The notes beneath the pieces are model-generated. The model was not told where the DNA came from and made no database searches. It saw only the letters and a program-made list of their open reading frames with translations. A DNA stretch of 64,000 nucleotides from Agapanthus africanus (taxonomy: Eukaryota > Streptophyta > Magnoliopsida > Asparagales > Amaryllidaceae). Shown in pieces: positions 45,470 through 58,415 of this stretch. Each line of letters starts with the position of its first letter. Within the stretch, counting starts at the first letter, position 1. The stretch covers positions 136,611,546-136,675,545 of the forward strand of contig CM057338.1 in NCBI GenBank assembly GCA_030015575.1, written 5' to 3'. Position numbers and translations under genes: made by a program.

Positions 45470-46013
45470 GGTCATAAGAGCATGAGGCAAAAATCACATC
45501 GGGAGTTTCAAACATAAAACAAACTTGCCAGGCATGCGCATACCTTCTGGAGTGTGATAACTTGAGTGGCTTCCATCAAGTTATCATGCAATGATAGTTG
45601 GATCCCGATTCTCACTGATGAGTTGGTTTACTCTTCAGGTGATCCCGACTAATTATTCTTTCAGGTTTGAAGGAGAATTTGAGATTACAGTGGGAGGTTT
45701 CCTGATTAGATAAATTGATAACCATTCTGATCTAGGTTAGAGTGCACGCAGAGTGTTTCTTCTCTCTCTCTCTCTTTGGCAGCGATCTTTGACCGACCCT
45801 AGACTATGACTCAGTGACCAAGTTGACCGAACCTTCTTAAAATACTGACTTTTGGATTGTCCAAGTTGCATAAGTCATTGCCGCTCCTTCTTTTACCCTT
45901 TGTATATCTCAGAACACCCCGTATTACTACGGACATCCACTTCCATTGGATAGATCCATCGTATGGTTATATACGAACTTGAAGGGACTTCTTCGAGGAT
46001 GGATCCAGGTTCA

Positions 46014-46548
46014 GGAGAAATAGAATTGGTTTATTCAGTTGTATTTTATTATCACCTTCTCTCAGGTTGCGAGAGCTCCTTAGTTTAGGAGGGTACACCT
46101 GTTATGCTTACTAGATAGTCTTCTTCCAAACCATAGGCAGGTGCCGAAAGATAGGGAATGAAGAAAACCAATTAGCCTAAGTAGGGTGTGCAGAAGGTAA
46201 TATGTAAAGACAAAAATAAAGGAATTAGAAAGAGGGCAAAGTAAATTGCGACTGTTATCATTCACGACCAAACCGCGTACTTCATCGCTACTCCTATTTC
46301 ACCTTTGCTTTTTCCCCAGTTTGGGAGAAATAGAATAAGGTATTATTCAGATTGTCTTTTATCATCACCTTCTCTCAAGTTGCAAGTACTCCTAGGATTA
46401 GGAGGGTACACCTATTATGCTTACTGGATAGTCTTCTTCCAAACCATAGGCTGGTGCCGAACGGTAGGGAAGGAAGAAAACCACTTAGCCTAAAGAGGTG
46501 TACAGAAGGTAACGACTAAAGAAAAATAAAGGGATTTAGAGAGATGGC
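46014..46548. repeat. Tandem duplication, about 300 bp period
   Basis: GGAGAAATAGAAT...ATCACCTTCTCTCA...GGAGGGTACACCT...CTTCTTCCAAACCATAGGC occurs from 46014 and again from about 46321, with many substitutions. Confidence 0.85.
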
Positions 46549-48732
46549 AATAAAATATACGGTTACAGTCATGAATACGATTATGGAAGAGGCATAACTA
46601 AGAATACCAGAATACCCCTACGAAATATTTTCATGTTTCAGTTTCACTGTGCATTGTTAATTATAAACTGATTTCCCGATTAGATACTTACTCCAAGGTA
46701 TGTATTTACCAGGTTTCATTCTCATATCTGTACAGTTTTACAGATGATGAGTGGGAGTAAGTTATTGGGAATTAGGTGATCATCCTCATTATATCGGAAT
46801 TCGTTGTAATTGGTGATATTTGAGGAAATCACCTGGGTACAGTTTTCAACCTACGACACACAGGTTTTTGAGTTATTCAACTCAGCGGACTTATACAGAG
46901 TATTGTATGTTGTCCAGTGTCCGTCAGGACAAAGGGGTAGGTCCTCGTACTATGTTCTGTTTACTTATAACTTCTCTAGTTTTAGATAAGTGTTTCGTAG
47001 AAATACAATGTCTAAGTTTTGAGAAATTGTGGGTATAAGAATAAAGTAGAGAACCAGATATCACAAGTATCGGGATTCTTCAAAGAGATTGAAGATGTAG
47101 ATTCTTATGATTGGTATTCAGTTAATAGTAATGATTTTGAGAAACTTGTTTCTCTTTCAGGTTACTCATAATTGGATGGATTCCTAAGTTGAGTAATGTT
47201 GATTAGCCTTTTTCCATTAAGTTGTTATGCACTGGAGACAGCTGCATGATTTGAATCTGGTTCCAATTAAATTAGTGCCTCTGTTTCTATATTAGATATA
47301 AAATGGTTCATATCTTAACTATGTTAAGGTAAGGGGAGTTGTCCAGCTTATGCTTAAAACCAGACACTGGATAACTCAAGACACGTTTCTGTAATGGCTG
47401 TTTGTGGGTTGATCCTGGCTTTGACGAAGGTTGACATTTCTACCATCTGGAAGATCAATGGTGATATTGTTCTTGACTTGCCACAGTTTTATAAAAATGG
47501 AATTTTTCAGAAAATAGTAATGGGAGTATGGTAGAACTGGAAGTGATTCCAGAACCGCAAACGATTACTGAAAATTTAATAGGACCTATATATTCAATCA
47601 GGTTTGACATTCCAATAGCCACTCCGCAGATATGATGGGTAACCTCAGACATCCGAGAGGTACTCCGGTACCCTCAAGGACGGTGACAAGGAGGTTCTTG
47701 TTTACCCAGACTTGACACTACGATTGTTCCAGGCTATGAGACCCGGCAGGAGGATTAGTATAGCGTCGTTCTAAACTAGCTTTAGAAGTGTGCGTAGATA
47801 TTATTCTGCCAGAGGGTTGTCGTAGTCAGTGGGAGCAGCGGAAGCGTAGTGGGCAAGTAGCTTATGTCTATTTATAGACTTCAGCAGTTATAGCGGAGAT
47901 AGATCATCTAATTTTGATATGACAGTCATGGCTTTGACTTCATCAGAATACGGGTGGATCTGTTAAGAAGGTAGTAGGGTGTGATGTCCTGGCATTTGGA
48001 TGACATACACAGAGTAGGAAGTAAAATTCTTATACTACGATCGGTTGTACTTTGGTCGTCACACAGTTGTTTCTCCACACAGGATATGGATATAATATTA
48101 GACATTCTAGTTACTAGATCTATGGTTTTAGATCTAGATTTGGGTAGTTTCCCAATGTGGGTACTTTGACAGTATTCTAATAGTATTTTAGAATAGATGA
48201 TTCCTGGCATGGTGGTGTACCTGCAGGTGATGGAGTCACCCTCTCTAAAGGTGTCTTAGAGACTAAAGGAGAGAGGGATGTGCATGATTGGCAGATCACT
48301 TGCTTAGGCAATTGAGTCAATCATGAAATGTCAAGTACCACACCAGATGTTGTTTTTGCACTAGATGCGATATGTTTATATTAATCCAATCCTGAAGAAA
48401 CATAAGGAAGCAGTTTTAGAACATAAGTGCTTGTTCTACAGATTTGATGATGGCAGCCTCCTTCGGGAGACGGTTATCATTCCAGGCATCCAAGGTGACA
48501 TGGATGACAGAGTGATTGTCACAGTTATAGTTTTCCCTCTGACGAGGGACAGTATTATGGACAGGTGGTCTAAGAGGATACTGTGGGAGGCATGGTACTA
48601 GATACTGATTAGGTTCAGTTATCAAAACGGTCTAAGAAGTTTGGATTTGGAGTTCATTTATGAACTAGGTCCCATCAGATATCCAGACATATTCTAAGAC
48701 AGGTATTGCTCAATTCGGGAGATGGCTTTCTC

Positions 48733-48834
48733 CGCGAACTTGAGATTGAGAGAGACATAGAAAGAAACATCAGGGCGGATCCACTCACTGAGGTTATTTC
48801 TCGAACACAAGAGTTTTACAAACTAGTTTTGTGA
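48733..48834 (+). pseudogene. Possible Copia RNase H C-terminal remnant
   Basis: The frame RELEIERDIERNIRADPLTEVISRTQEFYKLVL ends at a TGA about 90 bp before the 3' LTR, the position of the pol end in Copia elements. ADPLT resembles the conserved ADxLTKPL. The match is short and could be chance. Confidence 0.35.
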
Positions 48835-48910
48835 AACTGATTAGTAGAGGAGTTGGATGTTCGGTATCACACGGGCTGTAAGTATGCGACATCGCAATAA
48901 TTAGCCTTGA

Positions 48911-48925
48911 GTGCAAGTGGGAGAT
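48911..48925 (+). other. Polypurine tract of element D
   Basis: GTGCAAGTGGGAGAT lies directly before TGTTGG of the 3' LTR. AAGTGGGAGAT-TGTTGG is a familiar Copia PPT/LTR junction. Confidence 0.85.
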
Positions 48926-51022
48926 TGTTGGAGATAGTGCCCTCAAAGTCAATTATTGGATCGCAGGTACGTGATTACAATGATTGAGGCAGGACCTATA
49001 CCGATATGACAGTCTTGCTCAAGATGATAGTATACTATATGGTTTGTCTTTATCATCATATATATGCTTTAGTTCACTATTGCATGATGATAGAGCCAAT
49101 AGGATTCTTGCTTGACTACCATCAGTATGATGGCGATCATATACGTGGGAGCTGGAGTCTATAAGCACATCCTTAAATATGTCCCTAGTCATGGGAGTTT
49201 CGAGACAGTGTATCGATACTCCAGAGTAGACTAGTGTATACAGTTGAGACCCCGATGAGGGGCGATGGCCGGTCTCACAAGCCATTGGTGTTTGTAGGTT
49301 CACCTAAGATGTATACAGGTGCTCATTAGGATATGAGTACACCGGACAGGACTCGCCGGGAACATGCTAGTTGGTATTATACATATCATCAGATAGCAGT
49401 TCCCTGGTGACATGTGTACAGGTTAGTTCATCGACCTAAGATCGTCATTTGTTTCATGTGAGTTCCCACTGTGCTTAGATTATTACCCTACCACGCTCAA
49501 AGGAGTTGTGCAAACAGGTTTTAGTTGGGTACAGTCCCGAGCCACATTGGAGGCAAGTGAGCGGATCGTCGGGGATTCGTCTCTCCCGGTATTGGGGGTT
49601 GATGTCGCGCAGTGCACGGGTGGACATCACTAGGAATCCTCGGCCGAGATAGTGGAGAATTACTGATTTGGATCAGTAGTTTCTCATGAGGTGATGGGCT
49701 TCATGCCGACACGATTTATCGCGTTATTAGGGGTCTGACTTTATCCACCCCTCCTAGACTCGATATGCGATACTCTTTAGACGAACGGACCGGACTGTAT
49801 ATACATTGTCACTGTTAGGCTCGGTAGGGTTTATAGATGAGTTCGCTCGTCAGCTTCCCTTCCAATCAATATATAGGCAAACCGTTACGTACAGCTTGTA
49901 CCTCTGACGTGTTAGGGGTTATACCCAGTGCCAGTGTGTTGATGAGTCATTAGAGTCCCCCACAGACACTTTCCTAAGTTTGGGCGAAACGTTGTAGAGG
50001 TCGTATGGTGATATGGCAAGGTTCGGAAAATGCACGTGCGTTTTCGCACGTGTTCATTTTCGGGCAGATAATACTGGTAGGCTTTGGTTTAAGCCGGAAC
50101 CCAGTATTATACTGTGTAGATATAATATCTTTGTCTCAGTTGCATTTGTATTCGGTCGTAATACAAATGCGGGTATGTTTATACTGATACGGGGTTATCC
50201 TGAAATTCGTTTCAGGATCACTTTTGGAAGTTGCCAGTTTCCAGTTTTCTATCAGCCGTATTTAACATTCGGTTAAATACGGATTTATCTTTTCTCTTCT
50301 TGGGTGAGTCATGAGGTGAGTCGTGATTCTAGAAGATTCTAGATGTGGTGACTCTTGGTGTGCATTAATTGTGCATTTATTGGATGATGACTAGGTTGTT
50401 ATGGTTCAATGTATGCATTAATGATATGCAAGGTGTTTAATATGACTCATTAGCTCATTTATTGTTGTGATCACCTCCTTGCTTCCTACACTCACCCCCC
50501 ACCTTATAAGTGGCCGGCCATACCTTTTGGAGGCTAAGAAAATTTATTTGAAAAAAGATTATGATAGCTTTTGGTGCATACAAATTAGAAGTGATCAATT
50601 TCCAATTTACCCGATTCCAAAAGTCAACTTCATTAACCGTTCGTCCATAGCCTTGGACGTAAAGAGACAAAGTGTTCTACTCATTCTCTACTTCATCTTG
50701 GTCGTCTCTTTTAGCAAACTTGACGACCGAGTTGCCTCGGTTCAGAGGCGGGAGCCCGTTTAAAGATCCGTCGACGTGGTGCCACCTGAATGAGAAGACT
50801 GGAGTTCAAGGAGATCGGAGCAGCCGCAACAAAGCGTGGGATGATGGTTGAAGACCGAAGGACTCGGATCATTCGGTATAACGTTTCTACCCACTTTGTA
50901 GTTTGTTAGTTTAGTTTTAATGGCAGATCCGGGTTACGGTACACGATAGCGCCAGTTGTAAAAAAGTTTTTGTTCCGCATTTGGCGTCTGTTAAATGGCC
51001 GGGGCGCTACCGTGGACTTACA
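48926..51022 (+). repeat. 3' LTR of element D
   Basis: This 2097 bp LTR starts TGTTGGAGATAG and ends GGACTTACA, followed by TSD TATGG (51023-51027). It pairs with 17958-20051. Confidence 0.94.
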
Positions 51023-51369
51023 TATGGAGAGTACAACCGAAAAGTAAGGATATCCCCATACTATTCTACATCGTTTTATTCGGCCAAAGAAAAGGAAAAT
51101 ACTTATTAGTCTCGATTATGGGAGTTCAACAAGTGGTGATAGGTCCTCGCACTAAAAAAGGTATTGTCGTTTCTATGGTGTCTTGCGGGAACAACTGCCT
51201 GAGTTTCTTCGGTCTCGAGTTCCTCCTCACTCGAAACTTCGTCCTTCGGCTCATCCCTGGTAGGAGCCTCGCCCTCGGATTCCCCCTCTATATAGGGTTT
51301 TGTTCCTTTGCTGGAACATCCTCATCCGAAACATATTCCATAGGATTCTCTTCCGCCGCAATAGCCTCT
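51023..51369 (-). pseudogene. Element F leader and acidic ORF, part 2
   Basis: This continues 17957 after removal of D. It is homologous to about 9406-9755, including the acidic frame. Homology stops abruptly at about 51369, where sequence of element G begins, so the LTR expected further right is missing. Confidence 0.8.
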
Positions 51370-52330
51370 ATATAGGATTTTCATCCTTCGGCTCATCAAA
51401 GTCTAAATAGATCTTCCACGGCCTTAACTTATCAAGAAAGCGCACGGGGCTGAGCCCAACCCAGCTCAGAGCATGCTCAGAAAGCAAGACGTCGGCCTGC
51501 TGGATCGGCTCCCACAATGACACTGCCCTTGCCTTGGGTGAGGATGACGGTTTCACCCTCGGGTAGTCAGCCTTATGCCACTGTATAGGTACAGGCCAAT
51601 CCCCGCCCTTGGGTGGCACGACGAATATGAACTTCTTCTTTCATTCATGGATGGAAGAAGGAACGACTACAACACCCGACCCGGCTATCCCGCCTTTACT
51701 TTTTTTGAAGGAAAAATACACCCAGCTCGGCTCATCCTTGCAGGTGCCAGGGTGATTCTTATAACAGAGGAAGGAAATGAGGATGGTCAAACTGAAAGGG
51801 ATGTTTTCGAGTTTCAATCGGACCAGAAACCCGTGGAGGATTCTCCATGAGTTCGGCGCTAGCTTGCCTGGGGCAAGATGGAAGCAACGAAACACCCCAC
51901 ATACCTCGGTTGAGAAGGGCAGACGCATTCCGGCCCGGAATGCTTCCAAATACAGGGCAATCTCCTTACCCTACACCTGGTCCGCCCGCTCATCCTTTCT
52001 AGCTAAACGAAGCAAATAGTTGGAGAGAATATGGATTCGAGCCCGTATCTCGGTAAGCTCATCCACACTCTTCAAAACGGAGGGCGCATCGCGGGCGTTC
52101 CCGATGCATACCTTAGGTGCCCTTATCGTCGCCCGACGGCGAACGACACGGGCAGCCTTGGCTCTAAGGGCGAGCCCGACACAGATGACGTGACAGAAGA
52201 ACCCTCTCGGCTATCTAAAGATGGAGGGGAAGAAGACCCGCTAGACTCGGCTCCAACAACTGGAGCCTCATCGTCCAACTCTACCCTAACTACCTCTACA
52301 AACTCCTTAGATGAAGATATCTAACCTGAT
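51370..52330 (-). pseudogene. Antisense Transposase_28-like ORF of element G
   Basis: On the minus strand: a Ser/Glu-rich N-terminal part, then (K)AARVVRRRATIRAPKV after a frameshift, RARIHILSNYLLRLARKDERAD, a TAG, and a core EAFRAGMRLPFSTEVCGVFRCFHLAPGKLAPNSWRILHGFLVRL...DEPSWVYFSFKKSK (51949-51690), then WKK..VVPPKGGDWPVPIQW (51640-51570) in a shifted frame. The pattern PF...F.LAP.QL.PN.WR...GF matches the plant putative gypsy-type transposon domain (Transposase_28). It is truncated at 51370. It lies antisense to the G LTR, as the PMD gene does in B, but belongs to a different family. Confidence 0.7.
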
Positions 52331-52908
52331 TCAAGGGAATGGGCTCGCCGTGGAAAAGTCACGGGTGATCCGATATAAAGGGAAGGAGTGCCGGGCAATT
52401 TTTGGCAACGAGAGCGAATTAGGGTAAAAGTGTTGGCCCTTTGATGGTCCCCTCCTTTTTATACACTCCAAAGAAAAGCATCCAACGGCCCCCAGATCGA
52501 TTCCCGCCAAAACGAAATGTCGCGCCTGCCAGCCATCAGAGCTCCACGTAGTGATCGGCCATTGGGGACGTCCTTTCGGTTGCAGGTGACGGCGACAGCC
52601 TGCCGCATCCGTCAACCCACGTCGGATACGTAGCCTGTAGCCCAACAGACGAACGAGCGAAACAATGCACCCTCCTTAATGCGCAATCATTTCACTGATC
52701 CGCTGATATCATTGGAGACACGCGCAAAGATCCAAACTCCAGGGGGTTGCCACGTGGCTTCAAAGATCGAAACGACGCAACTGCCCCACGCCACGTCTTC
52801 TCGGAAAATCCGTACTAATGATTCTCGGCGACAGACTGGACCTCGAAAAACCAAGCAGGCCATTCTCGACCCGACCCATAAATAGGTCGGAACGAGAGTG
52901 GGGGCTAA
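52331..52908 (+). other. Element G 3' UTR and PPT
   Basis: Non-coding GC-rich sequence. It ends in GAGAGTGGGGGCTAA (about 52894-52908), a polypurine-rich tract adjacent to the LTR start. Confidence 0.6.
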
Positions 52909-53638
52909 TGATGATGCTCATAAGTGGGAATTCCTCAAATCACGACACATGGCAAATGACGTGTCACCCGCGACAGCCCACTAGACTCCTGGGGGCTACG
53001 GAGGTAAAATCAGTGTGGGCACTCCACTTCTTACCCACGAGCAATCTGGCAGCCGAACTTGCACCCCTCCTCTTTTGCTCGCCTCCGAGCTATTGCAGAG
53101 CTGAGCTTTCTCGGCCTTCCGGCTCGTCTCCGATTCATCCGCCGAGCTAAGCCTTCCCAGCTCTCCCGATCAACCGAGAACACGGAGCCCCAGCGCCTCC
53201 ACAACGACTCCGCGTATCTCGCAAAGGCAAGATTCCGCCGCCCCACGCCCCGCGTCCCACGCTTGCGCATTCCCCATTAATGAGCGAATCCTGTCATTAA
53301 TGGAGGGATCCCATCATTCACGCGAGCGTAACGTCAGGGGCGTAACTGACGGCGAAGATCTCGCACCTGCTCACTCCATGCGACCACTATAAAAACCCCT
53401 CTCTCAGACGACTCAGGTAACGCAATTTAACTCCAATAACCCACTACTCTGCCAATATTTCTCGGCTCTAACTTGATCGTCGGAGGGTCCTACGGTGGTC
53501 ACCCATCCCGGGACTTACTTGCAGGTAGCTCGGCTTCCTCCTCAAACTCAGCCCATTGAGATCCACACACTCTAGGAGATAACTTTCAACTCAAATCTTA
53601 ACCGTTCAACAACGCTCGTTACAGATCGACAGAGAACA
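52909..53638 (+). repeat. 3' LTR of Tat-type element G
   Basis: About 730 bp, TGATGATGCTCATAAG ... GAGAACA. A TATA-like CTATAAAAACCCC lies near 53388. The 5' boundary is supported by the PPT; the 3' boundary rests only on the terminal CA, because the matching 5' LTR and TSD are absent. Confidence 0.65.
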
Positions 53639-55539
53639 GCATCTGAAGTAGATCCTACCCTCCATCAAACCCTCTCTAAAAAGTATTGCTTTATTAAATC
53701 CTATTCCGATAAAAATAATAAATATATTTTTTTCCGCAGTAAAACATACCGCATCCACCACTGTCAGCAGCTCACTCATGGAGTGTAACGTTTTAGCCAG
53801 CGGATGAAAGCAAGGCAGAGGAATGAGAAATTTAAAAAACACGCAGTAAAAGCGTGTATTAATTCATTGGAACGTGTCAAAATAATAATAACGCAAATCT
53901 CCAAAATCAGTTGATGGGATGATGTGTGTTTATGTGGGGTCCACTCTATCCATCAACTGTCACCGTCCATACGCGGCCTTCACAACGATTCCAACCGTAA
54001 ATCCCTTCCCCCTTTAAATTTAATATTTTATAGTACAAATTAAGAAATATGCCAGTGATGTGTCAACTCTCAGGTGGCTTCCTTTGTTTTTTCAGGACTC
54101 TGACCCCTTAATTATTGTATCAATTTAATTTAATTAATTAATTATATGCTTAACCACCTTGAGTCTTCGATTGTATTACATGTCTCTTGGTATACAATAC
54201 TTTAGTTTCGTTAATATATTGACCATGCATCTATCTAGTCAAATTACGGTACGTATTTTTATTTTATTTAGAGACTGTTTGGATGGAAGAAAAGCAAAAT
54301 CACATCCTGATATTGTCAGTTGAAAACGATTTCAACATATAGCATTTTTTAAATTTGTTTCAAAAGAAAAGGGTATGAAAATAGGCGTGCTTTATTTATT
54401 TTGTATGAGAAGTGTTTTTGGATGGAAAAAAGGAAGCACTTTAGAGGGGGGGAGGGGGGAGGGATGGAGGGAGAATGGGCTGGATGATTGGTTCCCATGC
54501 CAACAATCTTTGGTTAGAAAATGATACATCATCATCTAATTGTTGAATTAGCATTCATCCGGAGGAAGGGGGGCATTCAAAATACAAAATATATGGAGAA
54601 ATGTTGATGATAAAAGTGATATAATGATAGGATGGATGATGAAAGGGCCATGGTGATACCACCAATAGTAATAGCTGGTGGTAACAGAGCTTAAGGTGTC
54701 AAGAAAAGATGATGGTAGTGCAGGAGACCACAAGGACCGTGGTGGAGGTGATGGCAGCATTGGTATGATCACGATGACATTATAGAGGTAATAGGACTGG
54801 ACATGGTTGAGAAGACGGTTTATATGGATTAGACAAAAGAATTGATGACATGGGATCAAATAAGTAGTAGAAAAAAGATTGGTATGTTATTACATGAGTC
54901 TTCGTATGAAGAATGTTAGATATACATCTATCTAATTTAGAACACATTCCCCTAATTGTAACACATAGTCTATCCATCCTAATCACATTCTTGGAAACAA
55001 TCTCCCATTTACAGCTATGGAAAACTAAACAATATAAGGGCAAATATCAACCAATTCGTCCATCAAATAGACCCTGATAAGAGATATCTTGAGTACCAAT
55101 ATAGCATAATGTAAAGCCTTGATTGAGCAAGAGCTTTGAAGTTCAAACCCTTTTGCATAAGCTTGCAGTTTACCAACAACATGCATATGATATGCACGTA
55201 CGTGTTTGGTGAGAGAAAAAAACATAATACCCACGATTATGTATGCTTTCTTGATAGTCATTAATTCAAGTACTTTCTGACTAAGTTTGACTAAGACCCA
55301 AAGATAAATTATTTTGTATTAGGTATTATTAGAAGGTATAAAGGTTTACATGTATATGAGATAATGATTTGGCATGATTTTACTTTCATGGACTTTTCTC
55401 TTCTATTTTTTGGTGGTATTTTTAATGAAAAATGATAGACTTTTATTTATCAAAATCTTCCTTGAGGTCTAGACCCATGGTAGAAAACCATCCTTTCTTT
55501 CCAACATCATAGAAAATACCCTAATTTAACAGCCAAATT
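53639..55539. other. Stretch with no recognised gene or element
   Basis: AT-rich sequence with TTAATTAATTAA runs (54125-54145) and a G-rich tract (54440-54470). Short frames lack recognisable motifs. It may be host intergenic DNA or very old repeats. The last five bases, AAATT (55535-55539), are the expected left TSD of element H. Confidence 0.5.
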
Positions 55540-58394
55540 TGTAACACCTAAGCCCAATACTACTAATTTCTGTTACTGTTTGAGCATTAAGTAGTACTCA
55601 TTTCTTTTATCTTGCTTGTTTGGGTCTTACTGTAAAATTTTATCTGGCAAAGTCATTTCTGCATATAACAATTTTCAGCATCTAAAATGAAATTAAAAAT
55701 ATCTATCTTGGCCTACTCGACGCCCTTAGCCTCGTGGTAGCGTCCGTGCATCGAGTTCTCGTCCTGTTCGATGAAACGGGCGAATTTGGACGGCTACGCG
55801 CGCGTACAGGTGTCCGACTTGGGGGTATGCTTTTTAATCATAAAACACTCAATTTCAAAATATGAAACCCACTTAAAATCCTATTATTTAAATTTCGAAT
55901 TTTTGGACCCGACCCGGACGCGATTTGGAAATGTTTCATTTAGCGCCAAAATCCCAAATTTAATATAATATTCTAACCATAGTATATTTCGTTATATATT
56001 TATATAGATTTCAGAATCTAGAAAATCTTTAATATATTTTTTTGAAGCCTTTGAATCCCTTCAGCCAATCAGCGTGGGAATTTTACCCCCGTGGGCCTCT
56101 CCATTAACTCCCTCTCTCTCAACCTTTCACATCTCTTTCTCTCTCTCTATCGTTCTCTATCTCTCTCTCTCTAGCTTTCTCTCTCTCCTATATATATTTA
56201 TAACTCCATTCTCCCCTCATATATTTTTCCAGAACGCGAGAAAAGAAACCCACCGAGAGCCTAACCCTAGCCGCGTTCACCGTCGCCGCCGCAGCCCCGA
56301 CGCCGGCGCCAACGTCACCGTCGCCCTCACCTCCGCCTCCTCGCCTCAACCGACCCTTGTTTTCTCCCCCGCGCACCCTGCACGACTGCTGCGGCCATCT
56401 ACAGAATTCCCTACAGTCGCCTGCTCGCCGGCGGCTCTCGTTGTCGCCATCCGCGCCATCACCAGCGCCTTCCTCACCACCTGCGCACTCCAGCACCCCG
56501 ACCATCTCCTCCCCCTTTCCGTTTTCCTTTCCCTGCACCGAAGTTCCTTAACCGAGCCCTAACCCTAGCCGCTGCAACCTCCTCGCCGGCGCCTCGCCGC
56601 CGCCGTCACACCCTCTGCAACACCAGTAAGCTATCTCTTCTCTTCATCCTTCCATTCCATCTTCCTGTTTCTCCTTTGGCTGTGCACTAAATTCTGGAAT
56701 TTTGTAGTCGCTGTTCGCTGGAATCCGGCCGTGCCGGTGACGTGTCCCGATGATCCAGCGGAGTACTCTGACCCGTGAGGTCCCTTGGTTCGTTGTTTGG
56801 GTTCAATCCATGAACCGTGCGTTCGTTGCGTGTTTCCCCGCCGACGTTACGTTCCGTTTTTCCCGGTTCGCGACCCGTCGAGGGAAGTACCCCTTGCTAC
56901 ATGCTATACAGTATATTTATATATGTATTGACACCCTAAACTTATAAAACTTAACTTGGTATAGTCGTTCCCATTTTGGTTACAATATGTCATTATATCA
57001 TTTTACTGTTAACAAGGAATTTACAATTTAAACCTACTAATCAAATCTATCTGTTTAATCACATTTTACTGTTTAAGAGATGATAGCACTTACCCATGTA
57101 GTTCTGTTACATTCGGACACTCGTATGCATTTAACCTGATATAACTATATTGAACCGTCACCTAAATTATTGCACCGCTAAGGGTGCTCAAACCTGTTAA
57201 TATAATTAAACGGATGCACTGTATTACTGCACTCTTGTGATTGAATGAAACATGCTTATTATTTAATCCATTGCTTATTTCATGTTGTTAAATACCCTGT
57301 TCGATTATATATCTGTTTGTGAGCACACCCACGATATTGTTACATCTGGACTTGACATTGTCACACATGGTATATATTGATACACCTGACATGGTACCGT
57401 ATGCTGTTGACTTGACCCGATGTACCATGACCCGACCTGTTACCTGATCTTGTGTCTAATGCCAACAAACCTGTCCTGCAGTCCTCATGGACCGTTCCTG
57501 TTGTATATCCAGACAAACCTGCTTTTACCTGATCCTGTGTTGGCATTAGTTCTTGATTACTGAATACCTGACTTGACTTGCACATATAATTTGGGGGTAT
57601 GGGGAAATCAAAGGTGAAACCTGACTTGTAACTCGACAGTTCACTACCTCTCCTGAGTGTACACATTCTTGTTTTGTGCCTAGCGGCATGTCTTGGTTTC
57701 AGCCGAGAATATTATGGCCGTGGTCTCGGGTATGTACGGGATACTATCGAGTGTACACATTCCTGTTTTGTGCCTAGCGGCATGTCTCGGCTGCAGCCAA
57801 GAATATTGTGGCCGTGGTCCCGGGTATGTACGGGATACTATTGAGTTACATCGAAGATTCATCAATTTGGTTTCAAAGACTTTAGACTAGAAAACCTGAT
57901 AGAACAGTTTAGTTAACCACTGCACACCACCCTGCACTGCTTGTTTCACATTATTGCTGTATTCATGTTTTATTCCGCATTGCCTGTTACACTGTACATA
58001 TTATATTACTGGTTGACATGACGCGCTGACGTCTGGGTTTTGCATGGCCCAGATTCTGTACCACTGTAGCAGTCCGAGCAGTAGTACTTCAGCCAGCAGG
58101 CTGAGTTGTGAGTTCTGTAGTGGTTAGTTTTATTTCCTGCATTTATTTTCTGATGTGAGCCCGCATTATGGGACATACCTTTCAGTTATTTGTATTGGAT
58201 CATTTGCTTCCGCACTTATTTATTATTGACTCTTGGTATTCTGGATTATGGACATGTTTTAGATTGTTTTGTTTTGTTCTTGATATCTCTACAGCCGTAA
58301 TGTGACTGTGGATGGATACTTCCTATCCACAGGTAGCATGGTTGGCTATGTCACGTGCCCATTTTTAGCGTACTCTGGGAAGCGGGGTGTGACA
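55540..58394 (+). repeat. 5' LTR of element H
   Basis: 2855 bp, TGTAACACC ... GGGGTGTGACA. CT-rich microsatellite stretches (56105-56190) precede a TATATATATTTATA box (56189-56202), followed by a GC-rich leader. A 94 bp tandem duplication (57657-57850) contains CCTAGCGGCATGTC and GGGTATGTACGGGATACTAT. The frame at 56074-56562 spans promoter and leader and is not called as a gene. Confidence 0.93.
57657..57850 (+). repeat. 94 bp tandem duplication in the H LTR
   Basis: GTGTACACATTC(T/C)TGTTTTGTG starts at 57657 and 57751. Both copies contain the inverted segment CCGAGA..ATTATGGCCGTGG with few differences. Confidence 0.9.
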
Positions 58395-58403
58395 TGGTTC
58401 TTT

Positions 58404-58415
58404 TGCTATCAGAGA
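58404..58415 (+). other. Primer binding site of element H
   Basis: TGCTATCAGAGA, ten bases after the LTR end, differs at two positions from the initiator-Met PBS TGGTATCAGAGC. No better match is nearby. Confidence 0.65.

Larger units (their letters stand above)
43662..48910 (+). other. Element D internal region, no intact gene
   Basis: About 5.2 kb with no open frame over about 120 codons and no readable gag, protease, integrase or RT. Visible content: three TTGACTA-AGTCAA-like inverted repeats (45278-45469), a 139 bp duplication (44912-45120), a roughly 300 bp duplication (46014-46548) and near-repeats around 44330-44480. A short frame at 48733-48834 (ERNIRADPLTEVISR) resembles the ADxxTKPL tail of Copia RNase H, weakly. 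It is either a decayed Copia interior or a non-coding LARD-type cargo. Confidence 0.6.
17958..51022 (+). mobile_element. Element D: Copia-like LTR element, non-autonomous, hosting element B
   Basis: The LTRs are 17958-20051 and 48926-51022, flanked by TSD TATGG (17953-17957 and 51023-51027). PBS and PPT are of the Copia style. Without the 23.45 kb insertion B and one TSD copy the element is about 9.6 kb, with about 5.4 kb internal. No gag, RT or integrase domain could be read in the internal part, so it behaves as a large non-autonomous (LARD-like) or decayed Copia. The flanking sequence rejoins as a Tekay-like leader, confirmed by the uninterrupted copy at 9400-9412. Confidence 0.92.

Noticed and set aside
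53031-53270. Arg-rich minus-strand frame, and opposite plus-strand frames
   Set aside because: They lie in the GC-rich G LTR; no motif and no start context.
56074-56562. 162-residue Pro/Ser/Ala-rich frame
   Set aside because: It spans the CT-rich promoter, the TATA box and the LTR leader of element H; GC-rich leader sequence is open by chance on both strands.
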